Below are positions 23,329 through 35,524 of a stretch of 64,000 nt of DNA, one piece after another. The position numbers and the translations under genes were made by a program. The stretch is from Chlorops oryzae (taxonomy: Eukaryota; Arthropoda; Insecta; Diptera; Chloropidae): positions 82,438,779 to 82,502,778 of the forward strand of contig CM035808.1 in assembly GCA_020466095.1 (NCBI GenBank), written 5' to 3'. Each line of letters opens with the position of its first letter. Position 1 is the first letter of the stretch. Below the pieces are notes generated by a model. The model saw nothing but the letters and a program-made list of their open reading frames with translations. It did not search any database and was not told the DNA's origin.

Positions 23329-24699
23329 ATGAAAGTTATGATTTTGATATTCTTTACCAATCTGACGTCAACTCCAAATGGAAAACTAACTTTCACCATA
23401 CCGGTACCAAATGGCACGACCAATTTAGCTCACTTTATACAATCAAATGTAGACAGATTGGACAATATTATATTTTCACAAGGAGTAGAAGTGATAGAGT
23501 CATACGGGACTTTCAGAACTTTAAGACACACACCCCAGCGTCGCAGTGCTTAAAACAGATATACACTGCTTTCCCTCTCCAATGTCAAGTCCAGTAAAGT
23601 GGGAAATAATACAACAAAAATTGAACTTTTACATAGGAGAGTTTAATAAATCCTATAAGTGCCTAAACAGAGCACAAATCCCTACTTCAAAAACAAGAGC
23701 AAAACGCTTTAATAATTTAATTTAACAGCACAATAGCATAGCGGCTATACTTAAAACTTATCTTTCTTTGCTGACAGAAGATCATAAGATCAAAGCCGAA
23801 AGCACTTACCACAATTTAAAACAACGGTTTTCATACTTATTGAAAAAATTCGCAATAGAGGACGAAGTTCCTACCGATCTAACGACAATCTTTAACTTAA
23901 TATTTACCGAAGAATCTGACTCCGAAACTGACATAAAGGAACCACCTACAATGGCATCTGTTCAAGATTTTCTCAATAGCGCCAGTAAACTTATCCCAGA
24001 CTTTGATGGCAAACCTGAAAACTTACAAAGTTTTCTGGATGCAATCGATCTGGTTGAACTCTTAAAAGGCGAACATGAACGAATGGCTGTCACCTTAATT
24101 AAAACTAAACTTAAAGGCACAGTTAGAAATCTCGTGGAAAATGAATCCACCATAGCACAAGTAATTCAAAAACTAAAAACAGGAGTAAAAGGAGAATCAG
24201 TAGAGGTATTAACAGCAAAATTGTTAAACTGACCAAATCACTTCAAAACGCATACATAACAGATGGACTTAACCCTCACCTTGCGACTTAATATTCAACA
24301 GCAACTGCTGTAAAAGCGCTATCTAAAAATACAAGCAGTGATAGGGTGAAATTAATAATGGAGTCAGGCAAATTTGATAAAATGAACGAGGCAGTGGCAA
24401 AATTCGTAAACAGTTTCAACAACACAACTGAAGCAAAGACAATTTTGGCAATAAATAAAAGCGGCAACTCTTACAGAGGAGGCGGCTTCTCTAATAATAG
24501 AGGCCGTTATCGTGGGCGTGGCGGTTATACACAATATAATCGATATCAAAATAATAACAATAATAACAATAGATACAACCAATATAATGGAAGTCGTGGA
24601 CGCGGGTCCAGCTCAGGCAACGTACGTACCATTGAAGCCAGTTCGGGAAACTCGCATGTCCCCCAGGAAGCCCAACTGGGGACATTAACACAAAACTAG
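23329..24699 (+). pseudogene. Gypsy gag, broken
   Basis: The pieces run in order. 23329-23553 has an N-terminal segment (NGKLTFTIPVPNG). 23768-24232 has a capsid-like segment (MASVQDFLNSASKLIPDFDG, FLDAIDLVELLKGE). 24346-24699 has the C-terminus (RVKLIMESGKFDKMNEAVAKF-like context), then an RG/N-rich tail (GRYRGRGG, QNNNNNNNRYNQ). There is no CCHC knuckle; the RG-rich tail probably serves for RNA binding. Stops and shifts at about 23550-23760 and 24230-24345 inactivate it. A related minus-strand gag lies at 61.1-61.7 and 49.7-50.1 kb. Confidence 0.8.
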
Positions 24700-24710
24700 A
24701 CGCAGATATT

Positions 24711-26747
24711 TTGACAACACAAACTCTTCAAATTCTAAATATCAATCTTAAATTGAGTAATTATATCACTTTAAAAAATTCTTCGAATCAATCAGAAAAC
24801 ACATTTTTGTTAGAGACAGGCTCTGACATCAGTCTCATCAAAGAACATTGTATTCAAACTACACGCATCAATCAACAGTCCACATTTATTTTACAGGAAT
24901 CGGAGAAGAAACTATTACGACATTCGGCTATGTAAATTGCTCTATATTATTGAACAGATATAATTAAAATCATGAATTTCAAGTTGTTCAGAACAACTTT
25001 CCCATACATTGTGACGGCATAATAGGCCTTGATTTTATTAAACAATACAACTGCATCTCAATAAGTTTGCCAGCCCGATCAGAGGTCATAGGAAGGATAA
25101 AAATCAACTTTCCTGAACAAGAATTCTTAATCCAAACCAAGAAATTTCAAAAAGAAACTACATATCTTACACAATAGTTAATAACACAGATACATACGTT
25201 AGAATACTTAACACATGAAACTATCCTTTCTAAAATATCAAAAAATTGTCCAATCCAATGCAGAGAAAAACTTATCACACTCTGTACAGCTTACACTGAC
25301 ATATTTGCCTTGGACACTGACAGTGTCACATGCAATAATTTCTACAAACAAAAACTTAAATTAAAAGACAAAAATCCAGTATATATAAAAAACTACAGAC
25401 TACCACATACACATAAACCCGAAATAGAAAATCAAATTTACAAACTACTTAAAGACCAAATTATTGAGCCATCCGCTTCAGAATATAATAGTGCTGTTCG
25501 TTTAGTACCCAAGAAATCATTGCCGGGAAGCTCGGAAAAAAGATGGAGATTAGTAATTGATTATAGACAGCTTAACAAAAAATTAGTTTCCGATAAATAC
25601 CCACTACCAAGAATCGATGATATTTTGGACCAACTGGGCAGAGCAAAGTATTTTTCATGTCTGGATCTAATGTCAGGCTTCCACCAAATAGAATTGCATG
25701 AATCCTCTAGAGACTTAACATCATTTTCCACTTCAACCGGTGCATTCAGGTTCAAGAGATTGCCCTTCGGTTTAAAGATTGCTCCTAATTCATTCCAACG
25801 AATGATGTCTCTTGCATTTTCGGGAATAGGACCAAATAAGGCATTTGTATATATGGATGACCTTATTGTAATAGGTTGTTCAGAATACCATATGCTACAG
25901 AACTTCAAATCCGTTTTTGAAATATGCAGACAGACTACTTTAAAATTACATCCATACAAATGCAATTTTTTCAACCACGAAGTAACATTTTTGGGACACC
26001 AATGTACAGATAGAGGAATATTACCAGATGCAACAAAATTAGAAAAAAATCTTAAACTATCCGAGACCGACAACGGCAGACGAAGCTAGAAGATTCGTGG
26101 CCTTTGTGAATTACTATCGAAGATTTATTCAAAATTTTTCATCTTATTCTATTCATTTAACTCGTTTAACAAGAAAAAACGTAGAATGCATTTAGACAAA
26201 GGAATGCGAAGCCTCATTTAAGTATCTCAAAAACTCACTTTTACAACCCCAAATTCTAAAATATCCAGACTTTAGTAAATCCTTCTGCATAACAACAGAC
26301 GCAAGTAAAGTTGCGTGCGGAGCAGCGTTGAGCCAGGAATATGAAGGGATACAATTACCAGTAGCTTTTGCCTCACGAACCTTCACTAAAGGCGAAAGCA
26401 ACAATTCTGTCAGTGAGCAAGAACTCACTGCAATCCATTGGGCAGTCAATTACTTCAAACCATACACTTATGGAACAAAATTTCTCATAAAAAGTGATCA
26501 CAAACCATTGACATATTTATTTGCACTAAAAAACCCTTCATCAAAACCAACAAGAATGCGTCTAGATCTTGAAGAGTTCGGCTTTGACATTGAGTACATA
26601 AAAGGCAAAGATAACTGCGGAGCAGACGCCTTATCGCGAATTGATTTCGGGCAAATCAAAAAAATAAACAACGACACGGCACATATTCAACAAATAGTAA
26701 CAAGATCAAGTCAAAACAAAACCAAAAAAGCACAAACAGAAAATTAA
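24711..26747 (+). pseudogene. Gypsy pol: protease, RT, RNase H
   Basis: Protease at 24711-25060 shows LLETGSDISLI in place of the usual DTGAD-type active site, and later DGIIGLDFIKQY. RT at 25310-26089 is one uninterrupted 259-residue frame with RLVPKKS, WRLVIDYRQLN, FSCLDLMSGFHQI, RLPFGL and the catalytic YMDD. A frameshift near 26085 leads to the RT connection (FVNYYRRF) and RNase H at 26280-26640 (TTDASKVACGAAL, SDHKPLTYL, GADALSRI). Stops also occur near 24930 and 25170. The Asp-to-Glu change in the protease would probably kill it if real. Confidence 0.85.
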
Positions 26748-26891
26748 CAATCAAAAGAATTTTTTTACATGTGTACAAACACTAAAGAAAAAAATAAATT
26801 GCCTTGTATGAGATATAATAAAAGCGCGCAAACTTTGAATATATTAAAAGGAAAAACGAAACTTCTAGAAGTACCAAAAAAAGATATAATT

Positions 26892-27520
<629 letters not shown>

Positions 27521-27534
27521 CAAAAAATCTTTTT

Positions 27535-28338
27535 AAAAATTCAAGTAGACGCAATTGGCCCCTTGCCAATATCAATCCATGGAAACGAATACGGAATAAC
27601 AATAATGTGTGAATTAACAAAGTACTTAATAGCCATACCAGTTCCGGACAAATCTGCCAAAACAGTAGCCAAAGCAATAATCGATAATTGCATTTTAATT
27701 TACGGACCAGTTTAAAATATACTTACAGATCTAGGTACTGAATATAAAAATCAAATTGTCTCTGAGCTTTGCAAATTACTAAATATAAACACATTTAACA
27801 TCAACTCCATATCATCATCAAACACTCGGGATGGTAGAAGGTAGCCATAGAACGTTCAATGAATATATTCGTTCATACTTATCACCCGAAAAAAAACGAT
27901 TGGGACGAATGGTTAACGTACTTTGCTTACTGCTATAACACTACACCGTCTTTGGTCCATGGCTATACGCCGTTTGAACTAGTTTACGGAAAAACACCTA
28001 AACCATTTCATTTTACATCTGGCACAACAGACCCAGTTTATAATTTTGACGACTACGTCAAAGAACTTAAATTCAGGTTACAAGAAGCTCAAAAACGAGC
28101 ACTTGCATTGATCGAAAAATCAAAAGAAATTTCAAAAACAAATTACGACAAAAAAGCAATACCTCAAACAATTCACATTAAAGACAGGGTCTACCTGCGT
28201 GACGAATCAAGTCACAAATTGGAAAATCTTTTTAAAGGCCCCTATGAAGTTATTGAAGTTGACAACAGAGGAAATTGTAAAATAAAGATTGGTATTAAAT
28301 TTACCACTGTACATAAAAATAGGTTAAAATTAGAATAA
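27535..28338 (+). pseudogene. Gypsy integrase
   Basis: 27541-27714 carries VDAIGPLPISIHGNEYGIT (first catalytic Asp), and 27718-27790 carries ILTDLGTEYKNQI (second Asp) after a stop at 27713. The third-residue region near 27830-27860 is scrambled by a shift. 27859-28338 is an open 159-residue C-terminal part (DWDEWLTYFAYCYNTTPS, GYTPFELVYGKTP, then KGPYEVIEVD). The N-terminal zinc domain is missing at the G-run. Integrase inserts element cDNA into chromosomes. Confidence 0.85.
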
Positions 28339-28519
28339 AAATCCATTTCTTTATTAAAATTAGATGCGCATCAAATTATTTAATAAGTTCTAAATAAAAT
28401 TTATTTCATAATAAACTTCAATCAAAATATTTCTACACGTACAAATAAAATAAATAATTATAGTTATATGCTAAAATATTACTAGAATTATGAAAAATCT
28501 CTATTGTAAAGATTTTTCA

Positions 28520-28533
28520 CAAAAGAGGAAAGG
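28520..28533 (+). promoter_or_regulatory. polypurine tract
   Basis: aaaagaggaaagg directly before the 3' LTR, the expected plus-strand primer site. Confidence 0.7.
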
Positions 28534-29095
28534 TGTTGCATGATTATAATATATGGGCCCTCAAAGCCCCATTATCACCACACATACCGGCCCTGTGCGG
28601 TCGATCACAAGATCGGCCTTGTGCCATTCTAACTGAGCATAAGCTGCGTAAGCAAAAGCGCAACAAACTTGTGTTGCTGATAACACAATACACGTCAACC
28701 AAACGTAGAGATGGTATTCTTGCAAATTTGGCAATAACTCTTCGGTCAAACAATTATGCGATCGAAGCTCGATCGCTGGTCAATATTACATATAAACAAT
28801 TATGCGATCGAAGCTCGATCGTTGGCCAATATTTTGCGTAAGCAATTATGCGATTAAAGCTATCCGCAAATCAATAGCTTATCATGCATAAACAACTTTT
28901 GGCAATGCAAAGCACTTTCCCTTCTTTTGGATTAGTATATAAGAGCTTAGAATGTTTAAGGCCGAGGAGAACAATTTCAATAATCAATTGTTGAGGACGT
29001 CCAATTCTGGCAAAAAGCTGAATACGGTCCTCAACTAAATAAAGTATCAATAATTGAATCCTACTCTTAGCTCTTTAATAATTTGAAATATTACA
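28534..29095 (+). repeat. 3' LTR of the complete Gypsy
   Basis: 562 bases, TGTTGCAT to ATTACA, same length as the 5' LTR with scattered substitutions. The TSD cgtg follows. Confidence 0.9.
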
Positions 29096-29099
29096 CGTG

Positions 29100-30925
29100 G
29101 CACTTCATGCATTACCATGTGCAATGTTTGAATTGCCTTGTGTTTTATTTTTACCGTTCCAATTGTGTTTAGCTTTCCTCCAAATGCTCAACTTAAGCAT
29201 TTTGTGCCCTCTTTGTTTATTGGCACATCTTCCACTAGTACTTCTCTTTTTGTTTGGCCTGCGTCCGCTCCTGAGTCGAACAATAGAGTCATGCTGCCAT
29301 TGATAGCCTGATTGCAGGGTATTTCGATGTTTGCATCGTTCTTTCGAGTCTTTGATGTCGCTGATAGCCTGTTCGCAGGATAATTCAACGCGTTCTCCTT
29401 TCGTGTACTTGGATCGATTGTCCAAATTTTTTTCGCATTTTGGCAAAACGTCGTCACCAGGAGAAACATTGTCAGCCCTTAATATCTTTATAAGTTCCTT
29501 ATGCGCCTGGTGCCTTCTAGCCATCCTCCACACGGGCAACTTCTTTCTTGGGGTTTCACCTCACATACAGGGTAGGTGAACACTGTACACATACTTTCTG
29601 CTTTTTGTTTGTAGCCTTTTTCTCCTTTTTCCGTTTCATTTTCTATGTTTATTGCCATTTTCCCCCTTATTTCAGTTTCCATTTCGCTCACTGGAAGTAT
29701 CATTGGCCAGGCTGTCCAAGGGGACCTCTTGGTATTTGGGTTATATGTCTTTGTGGTTCATTGATTCATTACTGTCCCGATCGCCTGCCTTTTGGTTTTC
29801 ACTTTGTTTTTGGGCATGGTTTGGCCGCTTTTTGTCCTTCGTTTTGGCATTCCAGTCTACTGGCCAAGACTGGGCCATTGGGAGTTTTCCGCATTATGTT
29901 GCCTCTCCTGTGGACAGTTTCTGCATATATGTCAGATTCCTTTACATATGAAACGCTGTATGTGGTTGTTCTCGTTGGGTTTTCGTTGATTACTCTGTCC
30001 TGGTCTTTGTTGTGTGTTCTGCTGTCTGTTTTCCCTATTGCAGAATCTATTAGTTTGATGCCCTTTTATTTGGCATTTCTCACAAAATAGGCTGCCGAAT
30101 TTCGTTCAACAAGTTGCCGCCGTATGTCTAGCCTTTTCACAGTGTGTACATGCAGGCTTGGTTGTTTTACTTGCCTCTACTGTTTGTGACTTGTCCTTAT
30201 GGTACCCGGGCTTTCCTCGTGTGCATACATGCCACACAGCTTGTAGTATGGTGTATCTCTCCTTTTTATACAAATATCTCTTATGTGGCGTTGCTGTTGG
30301 CAAAAAGAGCATATCAATTCGGCTGTTGGGGCCGAGTTGATTGTGTTTATATTTAGCTGAGTTGTTTTAAGAATTTTCTCGGAATTCTTAGCTGCGGCAG
30401 AGGTGCCGCAAGTTCGGGTCTTTCATATTGACAAGCGCCGGCTTTAGCGAATGATCCTTTAGATCTATTATGAAATGTATTTTTGCCAGATTTTGGTATT
30501 CGCACAGCGCTGCCTTTGATTTTTACCACGTCCATTTTTTCTCTATTTATTCTTCCGCTTCCTTAAGGTAGGGGTCCATTCGACGTCCAAACAATGATGC
30601 GGATTCTCCATGCTGTTGGTGTCCATTAATAATGGTCGCTCTTATATCCTCCAAAGTTCTAACCGTTGCATAGGTTTGCTGCACAAAGTCGCGGAGTTCA
30701 CTTAGAGTCTCGAATTTTCTTGTGCCAATTGTGTTGAACGCAGCCCCCGACAGTCGCTGCCTTTTACATGTAATGGCTTTCTGCATGTCCTCTGAGGCAA
30801 TCATACAATTGAGCAATTCTATGCCCTCGACAAATTTTGTTACGTCCACTTTAAACTCAGGTCCTCTTGCTCCGGAAAAAGATGGTTCGAAGCGTTGGAC
30901 ATTCGAACGGGTTAACCAAGCATAA
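29100..30925 (-). pseudogene. old minus-strand Gypsy gag and protease N-terminus
   Basis: Reading downwards: gag body at 30925-30547 (FSGARGPEFKVDVTKFVEG, GESASLFGRRMDPYLKE), a nucleocapsid region with several knuckles at 30400-30030 (clear CX2CX4HX4C CTHCEKARHTAATC near 30150-30108), then protease with LLFDSGAD near 29270. It stops at 29099 where the plus-strand Gypsy inserted; the protease resumes at 21794. Frames are broken repeatedly. The gag 5' end is cut at about 30925, where Jockey sequence begins. The plus-strand open frames here are shadows. Confidence 0.8.
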
Positions 30926-31890
30926 GCTCGAAATGCAAAATTATTTAAAAGAAGAAGCAGTAGACGTCATTTTTTTCACCGAAACTCACCGAACAAATAA
31001 AAACTTCTTCGCAATATCTGGTTTTAGCTTCTTTTAAACCAACCTCCCAGATGAAAAGGCGCATGGGGCACTGGTATACTTATTCGAAACAGAACCCAAC
31101 ACTTTACTTTAGAGTCTTATCGCTATGAATTAATTCAAGCAACAACACTCTGCGTTAAAGTCAGAAGCAAAAATCTCGTTTTATCGGCGATATACTGCCC
31201 TCTTTGCTTCAGCATAACAGAAAGATTGTTCATAGATTTTTTTTACACATTCAACGATACGTTTCTAGCAGCAGGAGACTATAACGATAAGCATACTTTC
31301 TTTGGTTCTAGAACTTGTAATCCGAAGGGCCAGCAATTATACAAAGCAATTTTAAATAAAAAAATTTCCCTTAACTTCGTATTTCCGAGGCAGCTAACTT
31401 ATTGGCAAACTAATCTCCAGAAAATTCCTAACCTCTTAGATTTCGGAATCACTAAGGGTATAGACAAACAATTTATTTCTGCAAAAGCCACAACTGGCCT
31501 CTCCTCAGATCATTCGCTCGTTGTAAAAAGAGCATTGGTTCCCACATACACACTTCCTCTATAAGACCGTTAATCCTGCTTCCTAGCCTCTAAAAGCTAT
31601 TTGAAAAATAACTTATATGGAAAATAACAAAATTCCCACAAGAACACCATGCTATTACCTCCCATCATTTCGGGTTTAGAAAACAACATGGTACTATTGA
31701 ACTGATAAATCGTAATACAAATGAAATTCGGCTTGGATATGAGCATCGGGAGTACTGCTCAGCAGTATTCTTGGATGTGCAACAAGCGTTAGACAACGTC
31801 TGGCATAAAGGATTGCTAAAAAATCCGAAGTTTACTTCCTTTAAAATTCCGAATTTTCAGCTGCTGAAATTAAATTCGAACTTAAAATGG
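30926..31890 (+). pseudogene. Jockey-clade non-LTR endonuclease and RT fragments
   Basis: Near 30985 a plus frame shows IFFTETH of the endonuclease. 31226-31564 continues it (AGDYNDKHTFFGSRTCNPKG, then LSSDHSLV, the terminal SDH motif). At about 31670-31810 an RT segment follows (HHFGFRKQHGTIE, AVFLDVQQALDNVWH). A large part between endonuclease and RT is missing, as is everything after the RT start. In live elements these act in target-primed reverse transcription. Confidence 0.8.
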
Positions 31891-31892
31891 TA

Positions 31893-32165
31893 ACGGCGTC
31901 GTCAGTATATTCATTGCCTTTAGCTTTTTAGTTGCGCGTATGTTGGATTTGATGTCCTTTATATACATCAACCATTTAGTCCTTGGATTTGTTAATCTAT
32001 TGGGACCTTCAACTTCATGTGGATACTTGTGTAATAAGAATACAACGGGCGAATGATCTGAAGAGAGATCAGTTGTAGCTTTTTTAGTAATAAGTTGTCT
32101 GTCTATACCCTAAGTGATTCCGAAATCTAAGAGGTCAGGTATTTTCTGGGGATCTGCTGAATTAT
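31893..32165 (-). pseudogene. Jockey endonuclease fragment, opposite strand
   Basis: The minus strand repeats the end of the same endonuclease (KIPDLLDFGIT, LSSDHSPVV), then the linker after it (LTNPRTKWLMYIKDIKSN). It lies tail-to-tail with the plus-strand fragment. One stop interrupts it. Confidence 0.75.
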
Positions 32166-32169
32166 TACT

Positions 32170-34190
32170 TTAGAAAAACTACGTTGGAAATATAAATTTC
32201 TTGTACGACCCTGGACTAGGCTGAGCCCACCCCGTCAGAAATAGGTCGTTACAATTGGTTCACTTATTTCCTTTAATACCATTTCGAATGCTTCTAATTT
32301 ATTTGCTACAGCATCGTCTTCATCGGTTCTTTCATCACTAGTGGACATCTCGGGTATTTGCAGACAGGCAGTAGTCGCACGCTTACGCTTTGGACAGTCT
32401 TGATGGTAGAAGCCTTACTCGTGGGATACGAAACATGAGTTCGGAGAACGCGTAGGCTTCGAACACTAGCTCTCGTGGTGCCCAAACTGCGAGCAGTTGA
32501 TACAACGGACTTGCTTTATGGGGCCGGTGGTGGCTGAAACGGTGACAGCTTTTGGCTTGGTGGCAGCGCTTTGTTGACCGCCCCTGAGAATGGCTTTTGC
32601 AGGGACGACTGGTCGTTGGCGCAATATCTCATATCGCAACGTGCTGGCGCTCATTAGCATTGAAATGCTTCCAGAACGATCGCTGATGGCGTCAATTATA
32701 CAGTCAATCAGTTCCATCTCGGGGACATCAGCTCGCGATGCAATTTCCTGCATCTCCAGAACATACCTCTTGGTGGATTCCGTCAGCTTTATCTTTCATA
32801 TATTAGCGCCACACTTGTTGAAAATCTTTAGCGCAAGCTATTCATTTTGCTTACTAGATCACTCTTTTAGGATAGGAGTCTATCAGTTTTTTTTAGAATC
32901 TTCCACCTAAAGTTACATAGCTACATATCACAGAGCATATTCAGATTTAAAGAATCCTGTATGAGAGGTTGGTGCGTAGGATTTTCTGGTGTTCGTCTTG
33001 TTGGAAGTGGGGATGACTCGCTAATTATTCGCAGCTCTCGCTTAAGGTAACCTAGTTTCACCCTGAGATATTGAACTTCCTTCTCTTTCTCCTTGACGGC
33101 TGCTTTGTCGAATTCAATAAATTCTGATTTGTCTGCTCCGACTGCTTCTTTGAGTGCTTCTCTAAGAGACTCGTTCTGTTTCTCGGACTATGCTATTAAC
33201 AGTGTCTCTTGATCTATTCTATCTCTTAAAGCCTTGCAATTATTTTCAAGATAACCTACCTTTTCTTCTAATAATCGAATTTTTTCCTTGGCAGTTTCGT
33301 TCGACAAGCTCACTAAACTTTTTGCCTGCTCTATTAAAAAAACTGCTCCTTCTAGTTGGTGAAAACGGGGTAAGGCAACCTGGTTGGTGATTAATGTCAA
33401 AAATTTTCTATTTGGATTGATTTCCCTAATTAATTCCCACGCGTCTGCTTAAATAGTGCTAGCGTGTCTCTCTGATTCCTTCAATTATTGTTTCAAGATC
33501 TCGCACTCCTTTTCCATAAAAAATTATTTCTCTACAGATGATCTCCGTTTGACGTATCAAAACAAAATATATACCAAGGTATTAAATATGTATTTGTTTG
33601 TTTGAACTTACAATTGTCTGTTTGCCGCAATGTTGTTCGATCTTCAGTCTCTTTTACGGTTTGTTTGTATTAATCGATTTATGTCGTTTTATTATTATAT
33701 AATTTTGGACTTATATCGGTTTTCTCATATAACCCTTAATAAGTTGAATTGTTAACATGTTCTTTGGAGTCACCAACTCTCTTGGACCCTGTTGGATTTG
33801 ATATCACCGCTCTCCAACAGTTTATATCAGCACCACTAAAGGGAGGTTAATATCGAAATAATCGGTGTTACTCTGCCTATTTCGGGCCTTTATTACTAAG
33901 GTGTCCTTTGGACTTATCAACTCTCCCAGACCCCGTTGGATTTGCTATCACCGCTCTCCAACAGTTTATAGTAAGTGGTTGGAAAATAGGTGTAATATTT
34001 ACCAACTTTAACCCACTCGTGACCGAAAGTATATGATTTATTTCATTAATTTAAAATTTTGACGCGATAATTGCAACCAAGCCAAAATTTTAATTCTTAC
34101 TTATTATAGTTCTTTCAACACCGCCCGGGTGGTCGTTCGTCCCCCATTCACTTTAGTCGAAACTCGGCTTGAATAAAGCTTTTATTTATT
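32170..34190 (-). pseudogene. Gypsy gag and 5' leader, copy 1
   Basis: From 34190 downwards is a noncoding leader with two copies of a caccgctctccaacagttta block (near 33808 and 33952). A gag N-terminus with a heptad-like coiled coil follows (33400-33020, RLLEEKVGYLENNCKALRDR). After a gap comes the gag C-terminus (32753-32200) with a knuckle starting CINCSQFGHHES and a second Cys/His cluster. The gag middle is missing. It parallels copy 2 at 38801-40262 in order and strand. Confidence 0.7.
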
Positions 34191-34698
34191 TCTTTTAAAG
34201 CATAACATTTAATCCTTATGCTAACAAAATTAACTGAGCTATTCCCTAGATAACGCGAAGATCCACACTTCAACGTCCTGGCTCGTGAGTAGGTGCGTTA
34301 AAGTTGAGATCTACTGAATACGGTTCACGGTTCTGATCGTTGATCACTGTTTAAAATAAAATAAAAGTTTTTTAAAACATATAAACACCCCTGTCTGATT
34401 TAAGACTAAAGAGGACGTACCTGGTACTCCGCTGCTGACCCTGGGGGATGCCGGGTACGTCGATTTATATGGCGGTTTGCGCGACGGTAATTCGGGTCTA
34501 GTTTTGATGTTTAAGAAAAAATTAAAGTTTCTTATTTTGTTTATTAATTCAATTAATTATTTGGTTTTGTTTTTGATTTTAACTCCAATTTCATGCTTTC
34601 TTTTTGGAGTTTTAATTATTTCAATTAACCTTTTGATTTTTATTTACTTTTTAAGTTTGGTTTTTTTTCTTTTAATTTTAACGTTTTTGCCGGCGTGT
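34191..34698. other. probable LTR or leader sequence of the minus-strand Gypsy, left of Transib
   Basis: On the minus strand it has a TATA-like catataaatcgac near 34475. The attttattttaaac block near 34345-34370 is shared with copy 2 near 40505-40540. It continues across the Transib insertion into 37703-38292. LTR ends were not resolved. Confidence 0.35.
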
Positions 34699-34737
34699 CA
34701 CACTGGGCCGAATGTTCAATCTAGCACGCAAAAAGTC
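34699..34737 (+). repeat. Transib left TIR with RSS-like layout
   Basis: Heptamer CACACTG at 34699-34705, a 23-base spacer, then the A-rich nonamer-like caaaaagtc at 34729-34737. The first 27 bases are identical to the right TIR. The arrangement resembles a RAG 23-RSS (heptamer CACAGTG, nonamer ACAAAAACC), as described for Transib ends. Confidence 0.85.
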
Positions 34738-35245
34738 GAAAAATCAAATGTGGAAAAGGGCAAAATTTTCTTAACACAGCTAAAGGGAATTGTCTACTGA
34801 TTATAATTGTGCCAAACAATTTCCCATTTTTACGAAACTTAGCCAGCTGTGATGTTCCGAATATCAAAATTTATTTCGCACTTGCTTGGGCAACAATTTA
34901 GTTGTGTTTTTAAACGGAGAAGAAATCGCTGGAAAAAACAAATAGCAAACCCTACGGTACTGTTTTTTTTTTTACAACAATAACAAGGTATGGGCTTAGA
35001 ACAGAGTAAATTTGTTTTTTCTGTGCTGCTTTGATTAATTAGGAAATGTTGTTTAAATTTTTGCGTTTCACACGTGTTTATTTATAGGTTAGTTCTTATT
35101 TATGCTAGACTGCTTTTTTTGTAATTGGCAAGTATTGGTGTTGATTTTCAACTTTTTTGATAGAATGACATGCCCGCTTTTATTTGTGCTGCAATTTAGT
35201 TGCCAAAATCTGCCTAATCAAAAGATATTGTCACTTTCAGCCAAA

Positions 35246-35425
35246 ATGACAATCTCAAAAAGAGAACTTTTTAACGTTTGGTGCGCTGAGAGCAATTTTA
35301 AGAAAAAAGCTGATACAATTGTTGAGCACGTGTTTCGTTTGTTTGGAATAAAAGATAGCGAATCGTTACAGAAGAGCACGGAAATTGTGAAAGTCGTTAA
35401 AAATTTCTGTGCACAATTGACCTAA
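35246..35425 (+). pseudogene. Transib transposase N-terminal segment, ends at in-frame stop
   Basis: 59 codons from the ATG at 35246 (MTISKRELFNVW) to TAA at 35423-35425, in the same frame as the main transposase frame starting at 35525. The 33 codons between are open and include TRYKKWLDGF. Transib transposases start with such a Lys/Arg-rich KRELF-type segment, so the stop most likely splits a single protein. A tttcag just before the ATG could be a splice acceptor. Confidence 0.65.
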
Positions 35426-35524
35426 AAGTGGGCAGCTTCAAATAGGACACGAAAAGTTTTTGAGACTCGCTACAAAAAATGGCTCGATGGTTTCATTGTT
35501 TTACCTGCCCCATCTTGTTCAAAA

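Noticed and set aside
29548..30090. 180-residue plus-strand open frame with hydrophobic segments
   Set aside because: It is the reverse shadow of the minus-strand Gypsy gag nucleocapsid and protease region, which carries recognisable knuckles.
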